From: Sulfitobacter brevis
GTDB lineage: Bacteria > Pseudomonadota > Alphaproteobacteria > Rhodobacterales > Rhodobacteraceae
Direction of reading: 5' to 3'
Assembly (NCBI RefSeq): GCF_900112755.1
Contig: NZ_FOMW01000015.1
Coordinates: 1 to 64,000 of the forward strand
DNA length: 64,000 bases
Shown here: one piece after another, positions 44,888 to 53,081 of the stretch
Layout: each line of letters starts with the position of its first letter
Position numbering within the stretch: the stretch's first letter is position 1
Position numbers and translations under genes: made by a program
The notes under the pieces: generated by a model
The model's input: only the letters and a program-made list of their open reading frames with translations
Told to the model about the DNA's origin: nothing
Databases searched by the model: none

Positions 44888-46645
44888 ATGCCCGATGACC
44901 TTGATCGCCCGATCCGTAGTGAAATCACGAAGCGATACGGAAGTGATGCAATCGTAGAGATGATCCGCAAACTGGATACTCCCTATATCGCGCTCAATCC
45001 CGGATCGAGTTTTAGGGGCATTCACGACAGCTTGGTGAACTATCTCGGCAATCGAGATCCGCAAATACTTTTGTGTCTGCACGAGGAACATGCGGTTGCT
45101 ATCGCGCATGGCTGGGCCAAGGTTACTGGTAAACCACTGGCGGTTATGCTGCACGCAAATGTTGGATTGATGCATGCGGCGATGGCTCTTTACAACGCAT
45201 GGTGCGACAGGGTGCCCATGATGGTCTATGGCGCCACAGGTCCGGTGGATGCCGCCAAGCGAAGACCTTGGATCGACTGGCTGCATACTTCGCGCGACCA
45301 AGCATCCATCGTGCGTCCCTATGTCAAATGGGATGACCAACCCAGTTCGCTGGAGGCGTCGCTGGCTTCCATGGTGCGTGCGTCGACGATCACGCGCACA
45401 GCACCGATGGCCCCTACATATGTATGTTTCGACGTCAGCGTGCAGGAAGAACAGATCGATGTTATGCCCGATCTCCCTGATCCGGCCAACTATGCAATGC
45501 CGCAAGTGCCTGCAGTCTCGCAGGAGGACGCCCACCGCATTCTTGATCTGCTGGCGACTGCTAAAACGCCGGTGTTTCTGATGGGACGGGTGTCGCGCGA
45601 TAGCGACGCTTGGGACCGACGAGTTGCACTCGCAGAGCGATTTGGCGCTCGGGTGGTCACCGACATCAAAACTGCCGCAGCCTTTCCGACCCGCCATCCA
45701 CTTCATGCTGGTGCGCCAGGATACTTCATATCCCAAGAAGCGGGAGTCGCCATCGCGTCGGCTGACGTTGTTATTTCTTTCGATTGGGTCGATCTTGCGG
45801 GAACCATGCATCAAGCTGGGGTGACTGTTGGCAGTGCGCGCGTCGTCAACATCTCCTTGGACCCGCTTTTGCAAAACGGTTGGTCATTCGATCACCAAGC
45901 CCAACCGGCCTCGGACCTATCTATGTTGGCGGACCCAGATGCGGTCATAACCGCCATCTGCGATTCTGCTGGAGTCAGGGGTGCAGGGAAGTTGGCGCTC
46001 GCTACGACTGATCACCAGTCCGCGCGGGTCGGGCCTGGCGCCAAAATCTCGATTGATGGCTTGTCGGACATTTTGGCTGAAGCCCTGCGTGACGTACAGC
46101 CATCTTATCTTCGCCTAACGCTCAGCTGGAACGGCGAAAAATGCGATTTCCGTTCGCCACTCGATTATCTTGGATACGACGGCGGTGCAGGGATCGGGTC
46201 AGGTCCAGGGATGGCTGTGGGAGCCGCGCTTGCCCTCAAGGAAAGCGGAAGATTGCCCGTTGCGGTCTTGGGGGACGGCGATTTTTTAATGGGGGCGACG
46301 GCAATTTGGACTGCGACCCATCATCGTGTACCGCTACTAATTGTAGTTGCAAATAATCGTTCATATTTTAACGATGAAGTGCACCAGGAACGGGTCGCGA
46401 TCATGCGCGATAGGCCTGTTGCGAACAAGCATGTCGGTCAAGCGATTGGCGAGCCGGATATAGACATCGCAGCAATCGCGCGTGCGCAAGGTGCATTGGC
46501 GTTCGGACCGGTTGAGGACTCAAGCACACTCGTTCATACTCTGCGAGAGGCCATTTCCGAGGTGCAATCTGGGAAAACTGTGGTCGTAGAAGTACGTGTC
46601 GCACAAGGGTACAGCGCCACGATGACCGAAGGAATGACGCAATGA
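44888..46645 (+). CDS. Thiamine diphosphate-dependent 2-oxoacid decarboxylase-like enzyme
   Basis: A 585-residue ThDP enzyme with the three-domain layout of acetolactate synthase and benzoylformate decarboxylase. The conserved Glu is in CLHEEHAVAIAHGWAKVTGKP (about residue 67), the central domain follows, and the ThDP/metal motif is GDGDFLMGA...VVANNRSYFNDE near 455-495. The start at 44888 is preferred; an open frame extends back to 44825 but overlaps the aldehyde dehydrogenase end. Decarboxylation of an aromatic 2-oxo acid to an aldehyde would feed the preceding gene's product. A carboligase or hydrolase-like role is also possible. Confidence 0.85.
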   Translation: MPDDLDRPIRSEITKRYGSDAIVEMIRKLDTPYIALNPGSSFRGIHDSLVNYLGNRDPQILLCLHEEHAVAIAHGWAKVTGKPLAVMLHANVGLMHAAMALYNAWCDRVPMMVYGATGPVDAAKRRPWIDWLHTSRDQASIVRPYVKWDDQPSSLEASLASMVRASTITRTAPMAPTYVCFDVSVQEEQIDVMPDLPDPANYAMPQVPAVSQEDAHRILDLLATAKTPVFLMGRVSRDSDAWDRRVALAERFGARVVTDIKTAAAFPTRHPLHAGAPGYFISQEAGVAIASADVVISFDWVDLAGTMHQAGVTVGSARVVNISLDPLLQNGWSFDHQAQPASDLSMLADPDAVITAICDSAGVRGAGKLALATTDHQSARVGPGAKISIDGLSDILAEALRDVQPSYLRLTLSWNGEKCDFRSPLDYLGYDGGAGIGSGPGMAVGAALALKESGRLPVAVLGDGDFLMGATAIWTATHHRVPLLIVVANNRSYFNDEVHQERVAIMRDRPVANKHVGQAIGEPDIDIAAIARAQGALAFGPVEDSSTLVHTLREAISEVQSGKTVVVEVRVAQGYSATMTEGMTQ

Positions 46646-46767
46646 TAGTTATCGCGCTATAGCAGTTCTCAGATCTTTCCTCTATTCAGCGGATCACTGA
46701 CTGCGACGTGGGTCGCTGCTGTGAAAGGCTCTAATGTCAAGCAATAGTAAAATGAAAATCTGAGCGA
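46646..46767. other. Gap between the ThDP gene and marR
   Basis: This 122-base gap contains no TTAG-N4-CTAA operator and no clear terminator, so marR may be read through from the operon or have its own weak promoter. Confidence 0.4.
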
Positions 46768-47298
46768 ATGGTCGACGAAAATATGTTGGAAGATATCGCC
46801 TCCGAGCAAGAGAGCTACCAAGATGAGCGTATCGCGCGCCTCATCCGACTTGCCGCAAGATCTTTCAATCGCTCGCTACAGATGCGGTTAACCACCGAAG
46901 GCATGACCTTCGGGCAATGGATATTCCTTCGGATCCTGTGGGAACACGATGGCTTGTCGCAACGCGCACTCAGTGAAAAGGCTCATTTGACTGAACCTAC
47001 AACGCATACAGCACTGTCGCGCATGGAGGATCTGGGGCTGATCGAACGCCGCAAAGTTGGAAGCAACAAGCGGAGACAGCATGCATTTCTGACTCGTAAA
47101 GGCCGGGAATTGCGCGACCGTCTGGAACCACTCGCGATCGAGACTAACGACCTCGCCTTAGCGGGTCTTTCGAATGAGGAGGTTAGGGTACTTCGGCACG
47201 CGCTCGATGTGGTAATTCGCAATCTTGAGCAGGACGAGGTCGAGTCAGCCAGCCGAGGTGTCCGCGTTCCATCCACACGTTCGCTTCAACAGATCTGA
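46768..47298 (+). CDS. MarR-family regulator
   Basis: A 176-residue winged-helix regulator with the MarR core: RLIRLAARSFNRSLQMRLTTEGMTFGQWIFLRILWEHDGLSQRALSEKAHLTEPTTHTALSRMEDLGLIERRKVGSNKRRQHAFLTRKG. A charged N-terminal stretch and a polar C-terminal tail extend it. It sits between the phthalate operon and a TAXI-TRAP gene set, and palindromes of MarR-site type lie at promoters on both sides and before the Rieske gene. It probably represses all of them until an aromatic ligand binds. Confidence 0.9.
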   Translation: MVDENMLEDIASEQESYQDERIARLIRLAARSFNRSLQMRLTTEGMTFGQWIFLRILWEHDGLSQRALSEKAHLTEPTTHTALSRMEDLGLIERRKVGSNKRRQHAFLTRKGRELRDRLEPLAIETNDLALAGLSNEEVRVLRHALDVVIRNLEQDEVESASRGVRVPSTRSLQQI

Positions 47299-47379
47299 AA
47301 CCTAATTTTTCAACCTAATCGTGATTTAGATGTTCGGGGTTGATCCACCCAGAGCGCGTTTGCGCGCATGCCCTAAAGA

Positions 47380-47434
47380 TAGATATCTAAGTTGTTGACT
47401 GATGTTATCTCACATATTAGAAAATAGATGTCTA
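47380..47434 (+). promoter_or_regulatory. Tandem MarR-type operators upstream of TAXI system 3
   Basis: Two near-identical sites, ATAGATATCTAAGTTGTT (47379-47396) and ATAGATGTCTAAGTTGTT (47424-47441), differ at one of 18 positions and are 45 bases apart. Their cores TAGATATCTA and TAGATGTCTA match the palindromes at 39681 and 50869. A TTGACT lies at 47395-47400, between the two sites. Confidence 0.65.
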
Positions 47435-47525
47435 AGTTGTTACCTCGGACCATAGGTCCGTTTGACAATCAGATTACGACATCAGTCCTAATCGGGAGGT
47501 TGGGCTGCACATTAGGGAGGATTCT

Positions 47526-48509
47526 ATGAAACTATCTGTTTTGGCGGCTGCCGCTGGCATCGCTTTAAGTTCGACTATGGCGATTGCCGAGCCGGTTAAC
47601 TTAACTCTTTCTGGGGGCAATCCAGGTGGCCTCTGGTCGCTCTTGGGCGCGGGTATTGACCGAGCGACAAAAGTCGATGACGCGAACTCAGTCGTGACAT
47701 ACCAAGCAACGGGTGGCGGTTTCGCTAATATTGGCCTTTTGGGTGCAAACCGCACAGATTTGGGCCTGATGCACGACGCCGAGGCCAAGATAGCCCTACA
47801 AGGGGGCGAGCCTTTCAAAGCGCCAATAGAAAATTTGCAGGCCATCGGTTATCTTTATAACTGGGCACCCATGCATTTTTTCTTGGAACGATCTGTGGCA
47901 GAAAAATATGGCATCGATAGTCTCGACGATATTGCAGGAAGCGGTGCACCGCTTCGGATTGGCATTAACCGTTCCGGCAATATTACTTCCAACGTTGCAT
48001 TGATGATGCTGGAAGAGGCAGGTGTAACAGAAGAGTCGTTGGATAAGGCTGGCGGACAGTTCGTTCGTGCAGGCGCCAACGAGCAGGCAGATCTGATTCA
48101 AGACGGCCGTCTTGATCTGATCACCAACGGCATATTTGTCAATCACTCGTCATTCCGTGCAGTGGACCAAAATTCTGACGTTGTCCTGCTGACAGTGCCT
48201 GCTGAGATCATTGAGGCAACTAATGCCGCGTTCGGAACAGGGACCATGACCATTCCAGGCGGCAGCTATTCCAACCAATCTGCCGATGTAGCCAGCGTTG
48301 CTCTTGGTGCGATTCTAGTGGCAACCGATGCCATGCCAGATGACGTTGCGGCTTCGCTTGCGACATCGCTGGTAAATAATATCGACGAAGTTAGGGCAGT
48401 GCACAGTTCTATGAAAGAGCTGACACCTGAATTGCTTGCTACGCCAAGTGTGCTCGACTTTCACCCGGCTGCGGCTGAAGTTTATCGTAAAGCGGGGCTG
48501 ATCAAGTGA
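47526..48509 (+). CDS. TAXI-family TRAP transporter binding protein (system 3)
   Basis: A 327-residue periplasmic binding protein with a signal peptide (MKLSVLAAAAGIALSSTMAIA) and the TAXI signature NLTLSGGNPGGLWSLLGAGIDRATKVDDANSVVTYQATGGGFANIGLLGANRTDLGLMHDAEAKIALQGGEPF. GGGAGG-type ribosome sites precede it. It overlaps the permease gene by four bases. Within the MarR regulon it most likely binds the aromatic acid degraded by the surrounding enzymes. Confidence 0.92.
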   Translation: MKLSVLAAAAGIALSSTMAIAEPVNLTLSGGNPGGLWSLLGAGIDRATKVDDANSVVTYQATGGGFANIGLLGANRTDLGLMHDAEAKIALQGGEPFKAPIENLQAIGYLYNWAPMHFFLERSVAEKYGIDSLDDIAGSGAPLRIGINRSGNITSNVALMMLEEAGVTEESLDKAGGQFVRAGANEQADLIQDGRLDLITNGIFVNHSSFRAVDQNSDVVLLTVPAEIIEATNAAFGTGTMTIPGGSYSNQSADVASVALGAILVATDAMPDDVAASLATSLVNNIDEVRAVHSSMKELTPELLATPSVLDFHPAAAEVYRKAGLIK

Positions 48510-50410
48510 TTGGATCACTCGTTGCAACCGGTCGCAGGCGTATGCTTGCGGCCGCTTCGCAAAGAGCCTTGATCATCGCTGCGGCTGTGTTTGCGACCTG
48601 GGTTGTTTATGCGAATCTTTTTACGATCTCCGACCCTCTTATTTTGGGGATCCTCTTCGTCTGCGGTATCTATTCGATCATGTTTGCCGCGATTGGAGCC
48701 ACGCCAAATGCGCCTGACCGTGTGCCATTTTATGATTGGGTGATGTCCGGTTTGAGTCTGGCCTGTGGCGTTTTCTTTTTCGTAAACGCCGGAGAGATAT
48801 CCGACCGTATCAGCCTGCTCGAACCGTTTACGACGGCGCAGTTGTTTTTCGGAACTGCATTGTTGCTACTGACGCTTGAGGCAACTCGCAGAACGACTGG
48901 AATGGGTTTAACCTGTGTTGTCCTGCTGTTTTTGATCTACAATCTTTTCGGGTCGCTTTTGCCTCCGCCATTTGGACACGGTATTAGTGAGTTTACATAC
49001 CTGCTTGATATCTTGGTCTTCACCACGGACGGCGTGTTCGGTGTTCCGATCCAGGTTGTTGCCAGCTACGTGTTCCTATTCGTAATGTTTGGTACTTTCT
49101 TGTCAAAAGCGGGGGGAGGCGAGTTTTTCTTCAACCTCGCGGCCTTGCTGACTGGGCGGTCACGGGGCGGGCCTGCCAAGATAGCGGTGATTTCTTCCGG
49201 ACTTTACGGCACTATGTCGGGCAGCCCGACATCGGACGTTGTGGCGACAGGCTCCATTACGATACCTGTTATGAAAAGGCTTGGGTACAGTGCGCGTTTT
49301 GCCGGCGCAGTTGAGGTAGCCGCCTCCACAGGGGGAAGCGCGATGCCCCCGATCATGGGGTCTGCCGCCTTCATACTCGCCGAATACACCGCAGTACCAT
49401 ACAAAGAAGTTGTTTATGCTGCGATCTTGCCCGCTTTGCTCTATTACATGGGGGTATTTACACAAGTACACCTTCGCGCTGTCCGGCATAATCTGCGTCC
49501 CTCGGACGACGAAATCCCGACTTTAAAGAGCACGTTTTCAACCGGATGGGTTTTTGTCATCCCGATCGTTGGGATCGTCTCAGCACTTATGGTTGGATAT
49601 TCTCCCACATTTACGGCTGGGATAGGGGTCTTGGGGGCAGTATTCGCGGCGACACTGTTAAAAGCCACGAGGCTGACGCCTTGGCAAATCGTCGAAGGAT
49701 TGGGCGAAACCACACTGCGCATCCTGCCGGTCGCCGGTGCCTGTGCCGCTGCTGGTTTGGTGATCGGTGGGCTATCGATGACGGGTCTTGGGATGAAGGC
49801 TGCGAATGTGATATTGACGATCAGTGGTGAACAACCAGTTGTCACCCTTATAATTGCTGCTGTTGTCACAATCATCTTGGGCCTTGGTATGCCAACACCG
49901 AGCGCCTACATCCTTGCGGCAGTTTTGGTTGGTCCTGCGCTCGCAAAGCTCGGTTACCCAATTCTACAAAGTCACATGTTCCTTTTGTATTATGCTGTGC
50001 TTTCGGCGCTCACCCCACCTATTGCGGTGGCAGCGCTGGCAGCTGCGGCAATTGCAGAGGAAGATCCGTTCAAGATAGCGTTTTCGGCAGTCAGGTTGGC
50101 TGCTGTCGGCTTCCTTTTGCCCTTTGCGTTCATCTGGAATCCTGGGCTGTTGATGCTGGGCGATACCACCACAAACGTTCTAGCTCTAATTGGCGGAATT
50201 CTTGCAACAGGCGCAATCGCTATCTCAATTGAAGGGACAGTGGGTATCGAGCTGCGATACTGGGAACGCATAATGTTAACTTTTGCAGCAGTTGCGGCGG
50301 TGGTGCCAATTGGCTTTGTGTCTGTCTCAGGGATGCTGATCATTATGGCATTCGGTGTGCGCTATACGGTGCTCCTGCAAAAGCGACGTGTGGTTAGCGC
50401 TACCGGATAA
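48506..50410 (+). CDS. Fused TRAP transporter permease (system 3)
   Basis: A 634-residue fused permease. The large-subunit motif is GTMSGSPTSDVVATGSITIPVMKRLGYSARFAGAVEVAASTGGSAMPPIMGSAAFILAEY, and the second half has LGLGMPTPSAYILAAVLVGPAL. The start is GTG or the overlapping ATTG region within the four-base overlap with the binding-protein gene. It forms the inner-membrane channel of the third TAXI system. A perfect hairpin follows at 50436-50465. Confidence 0.92.
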   Translation: MIGSLVATGRRRMLAAASQRALIIAAAVFATWVVYANLFTISDPLILGILFVCGIYSIMFAAIGATPNAPDRVPFYDWVMSGLSLACGVFFFVNAGEISDRISLLEPFTTAQLFFGTALLLLTLEATRRTTGMGLTCVVLLFLIYNLFGSLLPPPFGHGISEFTYLLDILVFTTDGVFGVPIQVVASYVFLFVMFGTFLSKAGGGEFFFNLAALLTGRSRGGPAKIAVISSGLYGTMSGSPTSDVVATGSITIPVMKRLGYSARFAGAVEVAASTGGSAMPPIMGSAAFILAEYTAVPYKEVVYAAILPALLYYMGVFTQVHLRAVRHNLRPSDDEIPTLKSTFSTGWVFVIPIVGIVSALMVGYSPTFTAGIGVLGAVFAATLLKATRLTPWQIVEGLGETTLRILPVAGACAAAGLVIGGLSMTGLGMKAANVILTISGEQPVVTLIIAAVVTIILGLGMPTPSAYILAAVLVGPALAKLGYPILQSHMFLLYYAVLSALTPPIAVAALAAAAIAEEDPFKIAFSAVRLAAVGFLLPFAFIWNPGLLMLGDTTTNVLALIGGILATGAIAISIEGTVGIELRYWERIMLTFAAVAAVVPIGFVSVSGMLIIMAFGVRYTVLLQKRRVVSATG

Positions 50411-50435
50411 TCATGCGCTGTTTTCCCTGAAATCA

Positions 50436-50465
50436 ACTTGGGATGCATTTGTGCGTATCCCAAGT
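50436..50465 (+). other. RNA hairpin after TRAP system 3
   Basis: ACTTGGGAT (50436-50444) and ATCCCAAGT (50457-50465) are perfect 9-base inverted repeats around a 12-base loop that itself can pair. There is no following T-run, so it may stabilise the upstream transcript rather than terminate it. Confidence 0.5.
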
Positions 50466-50565
50466 ACGCTCCATTGATCGCTCATCAAAGGATGCACCGG
50501 CCGATGTATTTATCGGCTTTGGACCACCCGACGCGACTAAGACCTGAAACTTTTAGGAAAGTAAG

Positions 50566-50805
50566 ATGCCGGACACAAAAGCGCTCGCAGAACACAAGCC
50601 CCCTGCCTTTTGGAAGCGTTGGGCAATTAGCATGCTCGGGGTCTATCCGCCGCTCGTGGTATTGGTTTTGGCTACGCAAAGTATGTTGCAAGATGTTCCG
50701 GTTATCGCGTCACTGTTCGTGATCGCCGTCTGTCTGACAGGGTTAACGACGGGGCTAATATTACCGTTTCTCCACCATCGTTTCCATCGTTGGTTGAACA
50801 CTTAA
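50566..50805 (+). CDS. Small two-helix membrane protein
   Basis: A 79-residue protein with two hydrophobic helices (about 20-40 and 45-65) and a basic end, HHRFHRWLNT. The pattern WKRWAISMLGVYPPLVVLVL resembles the membrane tail of some antibiotic-biosynthesis-monooxygenase-domain proteins, here without that domain. GGAAAG precedes the ATG. It lies between the TRAP permease and the Rieske oxygenase. A role is not known. Confidence 0.6.
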   Translation: MPDTKALAEHKPPAFWKRWAISMLGVYPPLVVLVLATQSMLQDVPVIASLFVIAVCLTGLTTGLILPFLHHRFHRWLNT

Positions 50806-50855
50806 CGAAAGGCGAAACCCCGCCATCTGATAGGCAATCTCGTATAGATCATGTC

Positions 50856-50883
50856 TTGACGGAAAAGCTTAGATAGCTAAAAA
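50856..50883 (+). promoter_or_regulatory. Promoter with MarR-type operator, Rieske gene
   Basis: TTGACG at 50856-50861 is followed by CTTAG-ATAG-CTAA (core TTAG...CTAA at 50869-50880) and an AT-rich -10 region (AAATAT). The palindrome occupies the promoter spacer, exactly as at 39672. Confidence 0.65.
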
Positions 50884-50921
50884 TATGAACGCTTCATTCA
50901 TGAGGCTCCGAGGAGAATACA

Positions 50922-52202
50922 ATGCTTACATACGAGGAAAACGAACTGCTGACCCGCGTGACCGGCGATGCCCCGATGGCACAATTGATGCGTCAGCACT
51001 GGACGCCTGTTTGTTTGCTCGAGGAAGTAGACGAACCTGACGGAAAGCCTCTTCGGGTCGAAGTACTTGGTGAAAGCTATGTGGCCTTTCGCGATACTAA
51101 GGGAAGGCTGGGGATGCTCGACGAGCTATGTCCCCACCGCAAGGCCTCTCTGGTGTATGGCCGTAACGAGGACTGTGGTCTGCGCTGCCTTTACCATGGG
51201 TGGAAGATGGATGTTGAAGGAAATGTCGTAGCAATGTCGTCCGAGCCGGAGGGTAGCCCGTTGATGGACAAGGTCAAAGCGCGATCCTACCCGGTAGAAG
51301 AATGGGGAGGATTTGTCTGGGCCTGGCTCGGGGACAAGGACGAAATGCCAGCATTTCAGGCTCCGGCCTTTGCGCCAGACGAGAATACTCCAGTCTCAAT
51401 CCTGAAAATTCGCATTCCAGCGAATTGGGCTCAGATCCACGAAGGGCAAATCGATAGTGCCCATTCTTCGTCGCTCCATTCCTCCACAATGAAGCCTGCC
51501 CGGGTAGAAAGTGCTGCTGCTGATGAAAAATCGTGGTACCGTCCGTCGACCGACAAGTCGCCCAAGATGCAGACGGAGACAACGAGCTACGGCTTTCATT
51601 ACGCTGCGATCCGCAAACCCATCAAGAACGCCAAGGCGAACAACTACCTTCGGATTACGGAATTTGTCGCACCATATTATTCGCTCATTCCCCCAAATAA
51701 CAACTACAAGGTGGCAAGCGTCATTGTTCCAATCAGCGATGACGAGACGGCATTTCACTTCATAGCTTTTGGGGGGCCAAACGTTCCATCGACAGAAGAA
51801 TGGCGCGCATTCAACCACGCCGTTCCAGGTGAAAACCTCGACGGGAAATGGCGGAGCAAACGAACTCTTGAGAATGATTTTCTCCAAGACCGAGAGATGA
51901 TGAAGGGTGGCCATTTCACCGGTGTGCTCGGCATACCGAACGAGGATATCATCATGTGGGTGTCCATGGGCAGCCGTGTTCAACGTCATACTGACACGCT
52001 AGGCGCATCAGATTTGGCGATCGTTGAATTCCGGCGTCTTATGGTAGACGCCGCCCAGAAAGTAGCTGGTGGAGGGAAGGCAATAGGAACAGAGTCTGAC
52101 GTGCCTCAGGCAGACATCGCCTCTCACGAAGGTGTGCATCCTAAGGATGTGGATTGGCGCACCCTTGTCGGCACAAAAAACTCTCTCTCAGCTGCTGAAT
52201 GA
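50922..52202 (+). CDS. Rieske-type aromatic ring-hydroxylating dioxygenase, phthalate 4,5-dioxygenase-like
   Basis: A 426-residue oxygenase component. The Rieske 2Fe-2S ligands are C70 and H72 (CPH) and C89 and H92 (CLYH). The mononuclear-iron histidines are H181 and H186 in QIDSAHSSSLHSST, with the bridging Asp178. Length and motif spacing match the homotrimeric phthalate dioxygenase/vanillate demethylase group, which uses the kind of reductase encoded at 39768. An AGGAGA site precedes the ATG at 50922. It would add oxygen to the aromatic ring in the first committed step of the pathway. Confidence 0.92.
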   Translation: MLTYEENELLTRVTGDAPMAQLMRQHWTPVCLLEEVDEPDGKPLRVEVLGESYVAFRDTKGRLGMLDELCPHRKASLVYGRNEDCGLRCLYHGWKMDVEGNVVAMSSEPEGSPLMDKVKARSYPVEEWGGFVWAWLGDKDEMPAFQAPAFAPDENTPVSILKIRIPANWAQIHEGQIDSAHSSSLHSSTMKPARVESAAADEKSWYRPSTDKSPKMQTETTSYGFHYAAIRKPIKNAKANNYLRITEFVAPYYSLIPPNNNYKVASVIVPISDDETAFHFIAFGGPNVPSTEEWRAFNHAVPGENLDGKWRSKRTLENDFLQDREMMKGGHFTGVLGIPNEDIIMWVSMGSRVQRHTDTLGASDLAIVEFRRLMVDAAQKVAGGGKAIGTESDVPQADIASHEGVHPKDVDWRTLVGTKNSLSAAE

Positions 52203-52225
52203 AAACTGGAAAAAGCTGATGTAAC

Positions 52226-52257
52226 GCCCACTCAGTTTTTCTGAGTGGGCAGCTTTT
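52226..52257 (+). terminator. Rho-independent terminator after the Rieske gene
   Basis: A perfect 10-base stem GCCCACTCAG / CTGAGTGGGC with a TTTTT loop is followed by AGCTTTT. It lies 24 bases after the dioxygenase stop and ends the MarR regulon. Confidence 0.85.
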
Positions 52258-52417
52258 CGATATTTATAGTGGGTAACTTGGCCTCTGATTGCGTGCATCG
52301 CCGATAGTCCTGAGAACTCAGCAAATGAAGATATATTTAACATAAGATAGATTACCGGTATTTTGTAACATTTTGATTTACATCAATAATATTTCACATA
52401 TGGGCAAAAAATCTACC
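52258..52417. other. AT-rich gap after the dioxygenase terminator
   Basis: This 160-base stretch is clearly richer in A and T than its neighbours and has no gene. It may be recently acquired DNA next to the toxin-antitoxin pair. Confidence 0.4.
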
Positions 52418-52744
52418 TCACCCCTGGATCAAGGCCACGGATTTGGCGCGCACCTCTGCTAGCTCCGTTGAGGTAACTTGGCCTTTTCGCTTTGCTTTTC
52501 TCACTTTCCAATCCAGGCTTTTGACCTGATCTGCAAGTGCTGCGCTGGTCTGCGGCCCATCGATGACCACTTCGAACGGATATCCCTTCAACTTTGTCGT
52601 CATAGGACAGCAAAGCATCAAGCCAATCTTGTTGTATTTTGCCGGACTCAAAACGAGTGCTGGACGGTGTCCGGCTTGCTCATGACCCGCTTGCGGATTG
52701 AATTGGAGCCATACAATGTCACCGGCTTCTGGGATGTAGGCCAT
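52418..52744 (-). CDS. mazF: MazF-family toxin (endoribonuclease)
   Basis: A 108-residue MazF/PemK-type mRNA interferase with the family layout: YIPEAGDIVWLQFNPQAGHEQAGHRPALVLSPAKYNKIGLMLCCPMTTKLKGYPFEV and a C-terminal ADQVKSLDWKVRKAKRKG. The conserved Arg (HRPALVLSP) and Thr (MTTK) of the active site are present. It begins one base after the antitoxin stop, the normal order for mazEF. It stabilises its replicon or island. Confidence 0.92.
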   Translation of the reverse strand: MAYIPEAGDIVWLQFNPQAGHEQAGHRPALVLSPAKYNKIGLMLCCPMTTKLKGYPFEVVIDGPQTSAALADQVKSLDWKVRKAKRKGQVTSTELAEVRAKSVALIQG

Positions 52745-52745
52745 A

Positions 52746-52988
52746 TCAAAGAGCTTCTTGGCCCAATGGTCCGCCCGTTTCTATCGCTTCGTGACAGTTT
52801 TCGCTGGTAATAGTTTCCAACAAATCGTCCAACAAGAATTCTGGCGATTGATCCGGTTCGATAATGATGCGCCCATTTTCTTCACGTACATCAACGGGTG
52901 TATCGAGCGATAGCTTCGCTGCCTGCATAATGGCTGCAGGTATCCGAACGGAGGCACTGTTACCCCACTTTTTCACAATCACGCGCAT
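52746..52988 (-). CDS. mazE: MazE-family antitoxin
   Basis: An 80-residue AbrB/MazE-fold antitoxin (MRVIVKKWGNSASVRIPAAIMQAAKLSLDTPVDVREENGRIIIEP) with an acidic, flexible C-terminal tail that would cover the toxin. It binds DNA and probably represses its own promoter; two inverted repeats lie upstream (52987-53017 and 53038-53050). Confidence 0.92.
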   Translation of the reverse strand: MRVIVKKWGNSASVRIPAAIMQAAKLSLDTPVDVREENGRIIIEPDQSPEFLLDDLLETITSENCHEAIETGGPLGQEAL

Positions 52989-53050
52989 GTCTCATCCTCA
53001 ACTTGAACCCGAGACATAAGCTCAACGGGAGCATGTGTCAACATTGTTGA
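52987..53050 (-). promoter_or_regulatory. Inverted repeats upstream of mazEF
   Basis: ATGTCTC (52987-52993) and GAGACAT (53011-53017) are inverted around the start codon region, and TCAACA-T-TGTTGA (53038-53050) is a second perfect palindrome. Both are sensible operators for the MazE-MazF complex. Confidence 0.5.
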
Positions 53051-53081
53051 TACCCTGAGAATCTGATGGATTGGATGCCCC

